Positions 46,868 to 54,825 of a DNA stretch of 64,000 nucleotides are shown in pieces; positions within the stretch are counted from its first letter, which is position 1; the number at the start of each line of letters is the position of its first letter. Below the pieces are notes generated by a model. That model searched no databases. It was not told the DNA's origin and saw only the letters and a program-made list of their open reading frames with translations. A program made the translations under genes and the position numbers. Source of the DNA: Rhodanobacteraceae bacterium. Its GTDB lineage: Bacteria > Pseudomonadota > Gammaproteobacteria > Xanthomonadales > Rhodanobacteraceae. Where the stretch lies: positions 1-64,000 of the forward strand of contig JAJPHA010000026.1 of the NCBI GenBank assembly GCA_021325475.1. The letters are read 5' to 3'.

Positions 46868-49279
46868 ATGAACGAGCGCTTCAAGATCGCGATCATCGGC
46901 TCCGGGCCGGGCGGATTGTCCGCGGCGGCGCGCGCGGCCGAGCGCGGCGTGCCGCACGTGCTGCTCGAGGCCGAGGACCATCTGTCCAACACGATCTACC
47001 GCTACCAGAAGGGCAAGTTCGTGATGGACGAACCGGGCATTCTGCCGCTGCGCGCGCCGGTGCCGTTCAAGGCCGGCTCGCGCGAGGAGATCCTCACGGC
47101 CTGGGACGAGGCGGCGGCACGGCTGAAGATCAACGTGCGCCTGAAGCACGAGGTCGCTTCGATCAAGCCTCTCGCCGGCGGCGGCTTCGAGATCAAGTGC
47201 AGCAACGGCCAGACCCTCGCCGCCGAATTCGTCGTGCTCGGCATCGGCCTGCAGGGCAACATCCGCAAGCTCGGCTGCCCGGGCGAGGACCTGCCGTTCG
47301 TGCAATACCAGCTCGACGACCCGGACGAATACGAAGGCGAAGTGATCGCCGTGGTCGGCGCCGGCGATGCGGCGATCGAGAACGCGGTGGCGCTGGCCAA
47401 GCAGAACAACGTCATCATCATCAATCGCAAGGACGAATTCGCGCGCGCCAAGAAGGCCAACGAGGCGGCGATCCTGAAGGCGATCGAGGACGGCACCATC
47501 GAGTGCTACTACAACTCCGCGCCGGAGCGCGTCGATGCGCTGAGCGTCGGCCGCAAGAAGGGCCGGATGATCCTCAACACCGCCAACGGCAAGGCGCAGA
47601 TCCTGCTCGATCGCGTGATCGCGCGCCTCGGCGCCACCGCGCCGCGCGGCTTCGTCGAAGCCTGCGGCGTGGTGTTCCCGAGCAAGGACCCGGCGGCGGT
47701 GCCGGCGATCAGCTCGCAGTACGAATCCAACGTCAAGGGGCTGTACATCGTCGGCGCGCTCGGCGGCTACCCGCTGATCAAGCAGGCGATGAACCAGGGC
47801 TACGAGGTCGTCGAATACATCCTCGGCCACAAGGTGGAGCCGGCGGACGAGCCGCTGCTCAAGGCGAAATTCGCGGCGATGCCGGGCTTCCGCAACGTCG
47901 AGGAGGCACTCGCCCGGGTGCAGAAGAACGTGCGCCTGCTCGCGCACATCACGCCGTTGCAGTTGCGCGAGTTCATGCTCGACTCGGACATCCGCACGCC
48001 GAAACCCGGCGAGACGATCTTCAGGCGCAACGATTACACCAACACGTTCTTTTCCATCGTCGAGGGCGAGGTGCACATCCTCATCGACGAGCAGCGCAAC
48101 CAGCGCGTCACGCTCAAGCGCGGCGAGTTCTTCGGCGAGATGAGCCTGATCTCCGGCCGGCGCCGCTCGGCCACCGTGCTCGCCGGCGCGAACTGCGTGC
48201 TGATCGAGACGCCGCGGCGTTCGATGAATCGCCTGATCAACTCGGTCGAGGCGGTCAAGCGCGAGATCGATCAGGTGTTCATCCTGCGCGCGGTGCAGTC
48301 GCGCTTCGCCGCCGAGGTGCCGGTGGAGCAGCTCGCCGAGGTGGTGGCCAACGCGCGCCTGGAGCGTTTCAAGGCCGGCGACGTGCTGTTCCACGAGGGC
48401 GAGATCGCCGATTGCCTGCATCTGGTGCGCTCCGGCTCGCTCACGATCTCGCGCAACATCGGCGGCAAGGACGTGGTGCTCTCCTACGTGCCGGCGGGCA
48501 ACTACGTCGGCGAGATGGCGCTGATGGGCGAGTCGCGCCGCTCGGCGACCGCGCGCGCCGCGATCGCGACCGAGACCGTGCGCCTCGATGGCGAGAGCTT
48601 CAAGAAGCTGGTCAACCGCGTACCGGTGCTGCGGCTCAAGCTGCAATCCGAATACCGCCAGCGCGCCGCCGCGAACCTGGCGATGCAGGCCGCGCCGGAA
48701 GGCGGCGACATCATCTCGTTCCTGATTTCCCAGGGCGCCGGCGAGGCCACCGACATCCTGCTGATCGACGAGTCGTTGTGCGTGCGTTGCGACAATTGCG
48801 AGAAGGCCTGCGCCGAGACCCACGGCGGCACCTCGCGGCTCGATCGCGAGGCCGGACCGACCTTCGCCAGCGTGCACGTGCCGACCTCGTGCCGCCACTG
48901 CGAACACCCGCATTGCATGAAGGATTGTCCGCCCGATGCGATCCACCGCGCGCCGAACGGCGAGGTGTTCATCGCCGACAACTGCATCGGCTGCGGCAAC
49001 TGCGAACGCAACTGCCCCTATGGCGTGATCCACATGGCGGCCAAGCCGCCGAAGAAGCCGGGCCTGATCCAGTGGCTGCTGTTCGGTCGCGGTTCCGGCC
49101 CGGGCGAAGCGCCGCTCGAGCCGAAGGCGAAGCAGGCCGCGACCGGCAAGAAGGCGGTCAAGTGCGACATGTGCAAAGGTATACCCGGCGGTCCGGCGTG
49201 CGTGCGCTCCTGTCCGACCGGCGCGGCGATCCGCATCTCCCCCGAGGAGTTTCCGGCGTATGCGCAATCGAGAAGATAG
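46868..49279 (+). CDS. FAD oxidoreductase - double cyclic-nucleotide-binding - 4x[4Fe-4S] fusion
   Basis: 803 residues, no signal peptide. Residues 1-330: thioredoxin-reductase-like two-dinucleotide fold (IIGSGPGGLSAAARAAERG; VVGAGDAAIENAVALAKQN near 165; GLYIVGALGG near 295) without a CxxC redox pair. Residues about 370-490 and 500-620: two cNMP-binding domains, each with the phosphate cassette (FFGEMSLISGRRRSATV; YVGEMALMGESRRSATA). Residues 638-790: ferredoxin domain with four Cys groups (CVRCDNCEKAC, CRHCEHPHCMKDC, CIGCGNCERNC, CDMC plus CVRSC), as in DmsB/NrfC-type subunits. Probably passes electrons between NAD(P)H or another donor and the membrane cytochrome b encoded next, under cyclic-nucleotide control. 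That role is inference. Confidence 0.85.
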   Translation: MNERFKIAIIGSGPGGLSAAARAAERGVPHVLLEAEDHLSNTIYRYQKGKFVMDEPGILPLRAPVPFKAGSREEILTAWDEAAARLKINVRLKHEVASIKPLAGGGFEIKCSNGQTLAAEFVVLGIGLQGNIRKLGCPGEDLPFVQYQLDDPDEYEGEVIAVVGAGDAAIENAVALAKQNNVIIINRKDEFARAKKANEAAILKAIEDGTIECYYNSAPERVDALSVGRKKGRMILNTANGKAQILLDRVIARLGATAPRGFVEACGVVFPSKDPAAVPAISSQYESNVKGLYIVGALGGYPLIKQAMNQGYEVVEYILGHKVEPADEPLLKAKFAAMPGFRNVEEALARVQKNVRLLAHITPLQLREFMLDSDIRTPKPGETIFRRNDYTNTFFSIVEGEVHILIDEQRNQRVTLKRGEFFGEMSLISGRRRSATVLAGANCVLIETPRRSMNRLINSVEAVKREIDQVFILRAVQSRFAAEVPVEQLAEVVANARLERFKAGDVLFHEGEIADCLHLVRSGSLTISRNIGGKDVVLSYVPAGNYVGEMALMGESRRSATARAAIATETVRLDGESFKKLVNRVPVLRLKLQSEYRQRAAANLAMQAAPEGGDIISFLISQGAGEATDILLIDESLCVRCDNCEKACAETHGGTSRLDREAGPTFASVHVPTSCRHCEHPHCMKDCPPDAIHRAPNGEVFIADNCIGCGNCERNCPYGVIHMAAKPPKKPGLIQWLLFGRGSGPGEAPLEPKAKQAATGKKAVKCDMCKGIPGGPACVRSCPTGAAIRISPEEFPAYAQSRR

Positions 49280-49472
49280 GGCTGAAGGCCGAGGGCCAAG
49301 GGCCGAGGGCCGAGGGCTGAGGGCTGAGGCTTCGACTTCGCGCCTGCGGCGCGCAGCCCGACCTTCTCTTGGCGAATGGCTCGGCCCGAACGGATGGTGT
49401 GCGTCTGTCCGCTCACCGCTCACCGCTCACCGTTCACCGTTCACCACTCAGCCCTTGGCCCTCAGCCCTTGA
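49279..49472 (+). repeat. Degenerate heptamer array with inverted arms (array B)
   Basis: The left arm (about 49279-49331) is a run of 7-mers GGCTGAA, GGCCGAG, GGCCAAG, GGCTGAG. The right arm (about 49411-49472) is GCTCACC, GTTCACC, ACTCAGC, CCTTGGC, CCTCAGC, CCTTGAC. The right arm reversed reads as the same heptamer type, so the arms can pair around an 80-base loop. The array ends 6 bases before the next start codon and leaves no room for a normal ribosome-binding site. Confidence 0.75.
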
Positions 49473-49477
49473 CCCCC

Positions 49478-50374
49478 ATGCACGACTCGATCCTCACCTA
49501 CGCGAAGTCGCGCTATCTGTGGGTTGCCCTCGCGCTCGGCGCGGGCGCGCTCGCGGCCTACCTGTGGCACGACCCCGGCGGCCCGCCGAACGGCGGCACC
49601 TGGCTCGGGTACACCCTCGGCACGATCGGCGCCGCGCTGATCGTCTGGCTGATGTGGTTCGGCGTGCGCAAGCGCAGCTACGCCGGCGGCATCGGCACGC
49701 TGCGCGGCTGGCTGTCGGCGCACGTCTATCTCGGCACCACGCTGATCCTGATCGTGCTCCTGCACGCCGGTTTCCAGCTCCACTGGAACCTGCACACGTT
49801 CACGTTCGTGCTGATGCTGGGCGTGATCTTCTCCGGCTTCTTCGGCGTGTACGCCTATCTGCGCTATCCCACGCTGATGACGCGCAATCGCGAAAGCGCG
49901 ACCCGCGACGCCATGCTCGAGGAAATCGCCGAGATCGACCAGAACGCGCTGGCGCTCGCCGACGGCATCGACCCGAAGATCCACGCCCTGGTGCTGCGCT
50001 CGATCCAGAACACCCGGCTCGGCGGCGGCGCGTGGACCCAACTGCGCGCCCGCGACGGCTCCGATCTCGCGCTCGCCTCGCTGCACGAGGCCATGGCCGC
50101 GCGCGAACAGCGCAAGGAGATGGCCACCAGCGAAATGCCGACCATGTTCGCGATGGTCGATTTCCTCGCCGGCCGCGCCACCGACAAGCAGGGCGAGGCG
50201 ATGCGCAAGTTGATCGATCTGATCTCGCGCAAGAAGGCGCTGGCCACGCGCGTGGCGCGCGACATCCAGTTCCAGGCGCTGATGGAGGTCTGGCTGTACC
50301 TGCACGTGCCGCTGTCGTTCGCGCTGCTGGCGGCGCTGATCGGCCACATCGTGTCGTCGTTCTTTTATTGGTGA
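49478..50374 (+). CDS. Predicted di-heme b membrane cytochrome
   Basis: 298 residues with five membrane helices (about 12-31, 41-63, 75-101, 106-131, 272-297) and a 130-residue soluble loop between helices 4 and 5. Helix 3 has His 82 and His 96, helix 5 His 276 and His 290; each pair is 14 apart, the spacing used to hold two hemes b across the bilayer in quinone-linked cytochromes b. I recognise no named family. Placed between a cytoplasmic iron-sulphur flavoprotein and a membrane-anchored decaheme protein, it probably moves electrons across the inner membrane or exchanges them with the quinone pool. Confidence 0.75.
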   Translation: MHDSILTYAKSRYLWVALALGAGALAAYLWHDPGGPPNGGTWLGYTLGTIGAALIVWLMWFGVRKRSYAGGIGTLRGWLSAHVYLGTTLILIVLLHAGFQLHWNLHTFTFVLMLGVIFSGFFGVYAYLRYPTLMTRNRESATRDAMLEEIAEIDQNALALADGIDPKIHALVLRSIQNTRLGGGAWTQLRARDGSDLALASLHEAMAAREQRKEMATSEMPTMFAMVDFLAGRATDKQGEAMRKLIDLISRKKALATRVARDIQFQALMEVWLYLHVPLSFALLAALIGHIVSSFFYW

Positions 50375-50470
50375 GGTCGGGATGAGTCGATCGATTGCAC
50401 GCCGTCGCATGATCGTCCGGGGGTGCCCGGAACCAGGTCTCACGCGCGGCAGCGCCGCCGTTCTCGTCGA

Positions 50471-50816
50471 TGTGTCCATTCGGTTTTCCGCTCGCGTCCA
50501 GCGCGCGGGTGACTTTTCTTTGCTCGTGCAAAGAAAAGTCACCAAAAGAAAGCACGTCAGAGCGGGCTTCGCCCTCGGGTTTGACGCAAAACCAATTTTG
50601 CCGGTCCACACACATTTCCATTGATATTCGGGTTTTCCGGAGCGAGCGTCACGTGATGCAAAAGCGCCTTGCCTGTGGAGTTGTGTGCGAGCCATCCGGG
50701 GAAGGTTTGCGCATATCCAGGGGCGTGCCCGATGCCCTTTCTTTGGCCACTTTCTTTGGGCAAGCAAAGAAAGCGGCCCGCTCGCAGGACGCGCGCGGAA
50801 AAATGGAGGGACACGG
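50471..50816. repeat. Nested palindromic repeat element, 346 bp
   Basis: The 544-bp gap between the cytochrome b and FHA-decaheme genes holds no gene but a large inverted repeat. Two strong hairpins face each other: 50509-50542 (GTGACTTTTCTTTG, loop CTCGTG, perfect 14-bp stem) and 50745-50778 (GGCCACTTTCTTTG, loop GGCAAG, 13 of 14 paired). Flanking arms 50471-50508 and 50779-50816 are also mutual inverted copies (about 70-75 percent). The AAAGAAAAGTCACCAAAAGAAAG-like motif (two parts) is reminiscent of dispersed repeats common in Xanthomonadales. Confidence 0.75.
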
Positions 50817-50918
50817 CTTGGACGCAGGCGGAAACGCGAAGGGATGCACCCACGAAAACCGCTCACCGAATCATGCGCAGGGGCGCTGCGCTCAAGAACG
50901 AGAAGAGGCACGGCCGTC

Positions 50919-52694
50919 ATGCGCTGGCTGATCCGCCGCGTCCTCAAGAAGGGCAAGGGCGCCGTCTCCTACGAGGAGGACGTCCACTACGGCGACGCCC
51001 TGACCATCGGCCGCGCCGCGGATCAGGCGATCTTCCTGCCGGATCTGCGCGTCGCCCTCAACCACGCGCGCGTCACCCTGCTCGCGAACGGGCAATACAA
51101 GATCGAATCACTGATCCTCGCCGGCATTCGCGTCGATGGCCAGATCGTCTATACGACGACCGCGGCGCCCGGCGCGGTGATCGAGATCGGCAACACCCGG
51201 CTGACGCTGCTGTCCGCACCGCAGGACTTCGACGGCGGCGTGGAGATCAGCACGCTCGACAAGACCGAGCAGAAAGCCGAGAAGGAGCGGCTCGCCAAGC
51301 CGACCCGGCTCGAACAGACGCGCCTGAGCAAACGCCGTCCGGCGTGGGTGCTGTTCCTCGTCATCCTCGTGTTCGGCCTGGTGCTGCCGATGATCGGCCA
51401 TTTCGTGCCCGGTTTCGGCGAGCTGCTGCGGCATACGCCGCTGCCGAGCACGCAGAGCTGGAATCCGGGTCCGCTCGACGCCGCCCACGGCTTCTTCGGC
51501 GGCGACTGCCAGCGCTGCCATCAGCACGCATTCCTGACCGTGCGCGACGCCGCCTGCCTCGCCTGCCACGCCAACACGCCGGCGCACGCCGATCCGGCAA
51601 AGTATAATCTTCCACAATTGGGCAACGCCGAGTGCCGCTCCTGCCACCAGGACCACCAGGGCGCGCGCGGCCTGAACCGCACCGACCAGCGCCTGTGCGC
51701 CGACTGCCACGGCGACTTGAAGACGCGCACCCGGAACGCGAGCCAGTTCGAGGACGTGCGCGACTTCGGCACCGCCCATCCGGAATTCAAGCTCCTGCTG
51801 CCGGCGTGGGACGCGAACGGCCGGTTCGCGCCGCAGCGGGTGACGTTCGCGCCCGACCTCAAGGAGAACTCGGGCCTCAAGTTCAACCACGCCAAGCACC
51901 TCAAGCCGGACGGCGTCAACGCGCCGCAGGGCCATCGCGTGCTCGATTGCGGAGACTGCCATGTCCCGGATGCCGGCGGCGCCAAGATGCGTCCGGTGAA
52001 CTTCGCGACGATGTGCCACGACTGCCACACGCTCGGCTTCGACCCGCTCGCACCCGGCCGCGAGGTGCCGCACGGCAAGGTGAGCGAGGTGATCTACACC
52101 TTGAACGAGTACTACGCGCGGGTCGCGCTGGAAGGCGGCTACCAGGACGCGAAATCGCCGGTGATCGTGCAGGAACGTCGGCGCCCCGGCGCACCACCGC
52201 TGTCGCAGCAGCAACAGCAGGAGGCGCTGGCCTGGGCGCGCGAGCAGGCGCGCAGCGTGACCGAGAGCCTGTTCACCGGTCGCGCCTGCACCACCTGCCA
52301 CAAGGTTTCGCCGCCGCGCGATGCCGCCGACACCTGGCACGTCGCCCCGGTGCGCGTGGCCGGCGTGTGGTACGCCGACGCCAAGTTCACCCACGCCAAG
52401 CACACCACGATCTCGTGCGACGACTGCCACGCCGCGCGCAAGTCTGAGGTTGCGAGCGATCTGCTGATTCCCGGCATCGGCAACTGCCGCGCCTGCCATG
52501 CCGGTGCCTATGCGAAGGACCGCGTGGCGACAACCTGTATCGCCTGCCACGAGTATCACCAGTCGTCGACGCTGCGGATGGGTCGCGCACAACTCGATCC
52601 GGGCTGCCTGGCGACGCCGCTGCCGATGGTGCTCGCGCAAGCGAAGGCCGAATCCGGCTGCGCGCCGCGCACGGCGCTGACGGGCGTGCCGTAA
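50919..52694 (+). CDS. FHA-domain, membrane-anchored periplasmic decaheme cytochrome c
   Basis: 591 residues. Residues 1-110 form a cytoplasmic FHA-like domain (GDALTIGRAADQAIFLPD; LRVALNHARVTLLANG). A single membrane helix follows (WVLFLVILVFGLVLPMIGHF, about 142-162) and then a periplasmic domain with ten CxxCH heme sites: CQRCH, CLACH, CRSCH, CADCH, CGDCH, CHDCH, CTTCH, CDDCH, CRACH, CIACH. Extra His residues (KFNHAKHL; KFTHAKHTT) can serve as distal ligands. FHA domains bind phosphothreonine peptides, so the protein may be docked or gated by Ser/Thr phosphorylation. It would pass electrons from the inner membrane into the periplasm. Confidence 0.9.
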   Translation: MRWLIRRVLKKGKGAVSYEEDVHYGDALTIGRAADQAIFLPDLRVALNHARVTLLANGQYKIESLILAGIRVDGQIVYTTTAAPGAVIEIGNTRLTLLSAPQDFDGGVEISTLDKTEQKAEKERLAKPTRLEQTRLSKRRPAWVLFLVILVFGLVLPMIGHFVPGFGELLRHTPLPSTQSWNPGPLDAAHGFFGGDCQRCHQHAFLTVRDAACLACHANTPAHADPAKYNLPQLGNAECRSCHQDHQGARGLNRTDQRLCADCHGDLKTRTRNASQFEDVRDFGTAHPEFKLLLPAWDANGRFAPQRVTFAPDLKENSGLKFNHAKHLKPDGVNAPQGHRVLDCGDCHVPDAGGAKMRPVNFATMCHDCHTLGFDPLAPGREVPHGKVSEVIYTLNEYYARVALEGGYQDAKSPVIVQERRRPGAPPLSQQQQQEALAWAREQARSVTESLFTGRACTTCHKVSPPRDAADTWHVAPVRVAGVWYADAKFTHAKHTTISCDDCHAARKSEVASDLLIPGIGNCRACHAGAYAKDRVATTCIACHEYHQSSTLRMGRAQLDPGCLATPLPMVLAQAKAESGCAPRTALTGVP

Positions 52695-52769
52695 AGCCGC
52701 GCGCGGCAAGTGCTATGATGGGCCAAAACAAGAAGCCGCATCGGGGCGGTCGCACTCGGGAGGGAGGCG

Positions 52770-54824
52770 ATGGGGAGACCACAGATCCGCTGGCTGGCAC
52801 TGGCCTCGGCGCTCGCTCTCGCCGCCTGCGGCGGCGGCAGCAATTCCGGCAGCAGCACCGGCACCGCGCCGCCGCCGGCGGGGACGCCGGACTCCGGCTG
52901 CACCGGCTCGTGCGCGACGGCGCAGTCGCTGCTCACCGTCGGCGACGTGCAGACCGTCATCGCCCAGGCCGCCAACGAGGCGCAGGCGCAGGGCAAGCCG
53001 GCGGTGATCGCGGTGGTCGATCGCGTCGGCAACGTGCTCGCCGTCTACCGCATGACCGGCGCGCCGCTCACGGTCACGATCACCTCGCAGCGCGGCGTGG
53101 TCGGCGGCCTGGAGAATCTCGCCGTGCCGAGCGAACTCGCCGCGATCGCCAAGGCGATCACCGGCGCCTACCTGTCCTCCGAAGGCAACGCCTTCTCGTC
53201 GCGCACGGCCAGCCAGATCGTGCAGCAGCATTTCAATCCGGGCGACCTCGGCACGCCCTCCGGACCGCTGTTCGGCGTGCAGTTCTCGCAACTGCCGTGC
53301 TCGGACCTGTCCACCCGGTTCACGCACGGCACCGGCCCCGGTCCGCACCGTTCGCCGCTCGGCCTGTCGGCCGATCCCGGCGGATTCCCATTGTATAAAA
53401 GTGGAACTCCGGTCGGCGGCATCGGCGTGGCCGCGGACGGCGTCTACGGACTCGATCCGGAGGTGATGGACCGCGACCGCGACGTCGACGAATACATCGC
53501 CATGGCCGGCACCTACGGCTTCGGCGCACCCCTGGACCGCCGCGCCGACCGCATCACCGCCGGCGGCATCACGCTGCGCTTCAGCGACGTCGACTACGCC
53601 GATCTCGCCGCCAATCCGGCGAGCGCGCCGCCCTACGCCGCGCTGACCGGCAGCCTGATCGCCGTGCCGGGCTACGCCGACGCCACCATCCTCGCCGGCA
53701 CCGCGTTCGGCCAGACCGCCTCCGGCTATCGTCCGGACACCGCGTTCTATCCGGGCCTCGACGCCTTCGTGCTCGACGACGGCACCGGCAACAACCGCTA
53801 TCCGCCGATCGCCGGCACCGACGGCGGCAATGCCCTCACTGTCACCGAGGTGCAGACCCTGATGCAGCAGGCGCTCGCCGTCGCCAACCGCGCGCGCGCG
53901 CAGATCCGCAATCCGGTCGGCAGCCAGGCGCGGGTGACGGTGTCGATCGTCGATACCAACGGCGTGGTGCTGGCGCTGGCGCGGACGCGCGACGCGCCGG
54001 TGTTCGGCACCGACGTGTCGCTGCAGAAGGCGCGCACCGCGGCGTTCAACTCCGGCGCCTACGCCGCCAGCGATCTCGCCAACGCCGCCTCCGCCGCGGC
54101 GGGCGTGTTCACGCCGGCCGCCGCCGATTATCTCGCCGCCAGCATCGATCCGAACGCGCATACCGCGAAGTTCACCGTGCTCGGCACCAGCCACCTCGGC
54201 GACTACGTGACGCGCCTGCGCGCCTTCCTCGGCCTGCCGAACGCGCTCGGCGACGGCGCTGTCGCGTTCACCGACCGCGCCGGCGGCAACCTGGCGCGGC
54301 CGTTCTATCCGGACGGCATCGACGGCGACCCGCCCGGACCGTTCAGCTATCCGCTGGCGCAGTGGAGCCCGTTCAATGTCGGCCAGCAACTCGATCTGGT
54401 CTACAACCGCCTGGCGTTCCACGTCGCGTTCTATCTGCAAAACGCGCCGGCGCCGCTCGGCCCGCTCACCGTCTCCGTCGGCAACGTGACGTTGCCGGCG
54501 CTGCCCGACGTGGCGCAGAACTGCACCGGCATCGCGCGCCTGCCGAACGGCATCCAGATCTTCCCGGGCAGCGTGCCGATCTACCGCGGCAGCACGCTGG
54601 TCGGCGGCATCGGCGTGTCCGGCGACGGCGTCGACCAGGACGACATGGTGAGCTTCCTCGGCCTGTACAACGCCGGCCTCAAGCTCGGCGGCAGCATCGC
54701 CAACGCACCGCCGGCGATGCGCGCCGACCAGCTCGCGCCGCAGGGCTCGCACCTGCGCTACGTGGAATGTCCGCAGGCGCCGTTCCTCGACACCAACGAC
54801 GCCAACGTTTGCGACGGGAAGTGA
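52770..54824 (+). CDS. Lipoprotein with two GlcG/HbpS-type (DUF336) domains
   Basis: 684 residues. The signal peptide ends in a lipobox (ALALAACGGGS, Cys 20). Two heme-binding-protein-like GlcG/HbpS units are seen, each with the signature GGIGV-x2-DGV (PVGGIGVAADGVYG near residue 216; LVGGIGVSGDGVDQDD near 612), and each starts with a VTEVQTLMQQAL- or VGDVQTVIAQAA-type helix. HbpS-type folds bind heme or small ligands. An SD-like GGGAGGGAGG precedes the ATG, and an extended -10 (TGCTATGAT, 52711-52719) hints at an internal promoter. Likely outer-membrane anchored, between the decaheme proteins in the cluster. Confidence 0.8.
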   Translation: MGRPQIRWLALASALALAACGGGSNSGSSTGTAPPPAGTPDSGCTGSCATAQSLLTVGDVQTVIAQAANEAQAQGKPAVIAVVDRVGNVLAVYRMTGAPLTVTITSQRGVVGGLENLAVPSELAAIAKAITGAYLSSEGNAFSSRTASQIVQQHFNPGDLGTPSGPLFGVQFSQLPCSDLSTRFTHGTGPGPHRSPLGLSADPGGFPLYKSGTPVGGIGVAADGVYGLDPEVMDRDRDVDEYIAMAGTYGFGAPLDRRADRITAGGITLRFSDVDYADLAANPASAPPYAALTGSLIAVPGYADATILAGTAFGQTASGYRPDTAFYPGLDAFVLDDGTGNNRYPPIAGTDGGNALTVTEVQTLMQQALAVANRARAQIRNPVGSQARVTVSIVDTNGVVLALARTRDAPVFGTDVSLQKARTAAFNSGAYAASDLANAASAAAGVFTPAAADYLAASIDPNAHTAKFTVLGTSHLGDYVTRLRAFLGLPNALGDGAVAFTDRAGGNLARPFYPDGIDGDPPGPFSYPLAQWSPFNVGQQLDLVYNRLAFHVAFYLQNAPAPLGPLTVSVGNVTLPALPDVAQNCTGIARLPNGIQIFPGSVPIYRGSTLVGGIGVSGDGVDQDDMVSFLGLYNAGLKLGGSIANAPPAMRADQLAPQGSHLRYVECPQAPFLDTNDANVCDGK

Positions 54825-54825
54825 C

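Noticed and set aside
46868-49279. Annotation as thioredoxin reductase
   Set aside because: The fold is similar, but the CxxC redox pair is missing and CNB and ferredoxin domains follow.
50669-50918. Small coding frames in the gap of the cytochrome cluster
   Set aside because: They translate the palindromic repeat and have no ribosome sites or family features.
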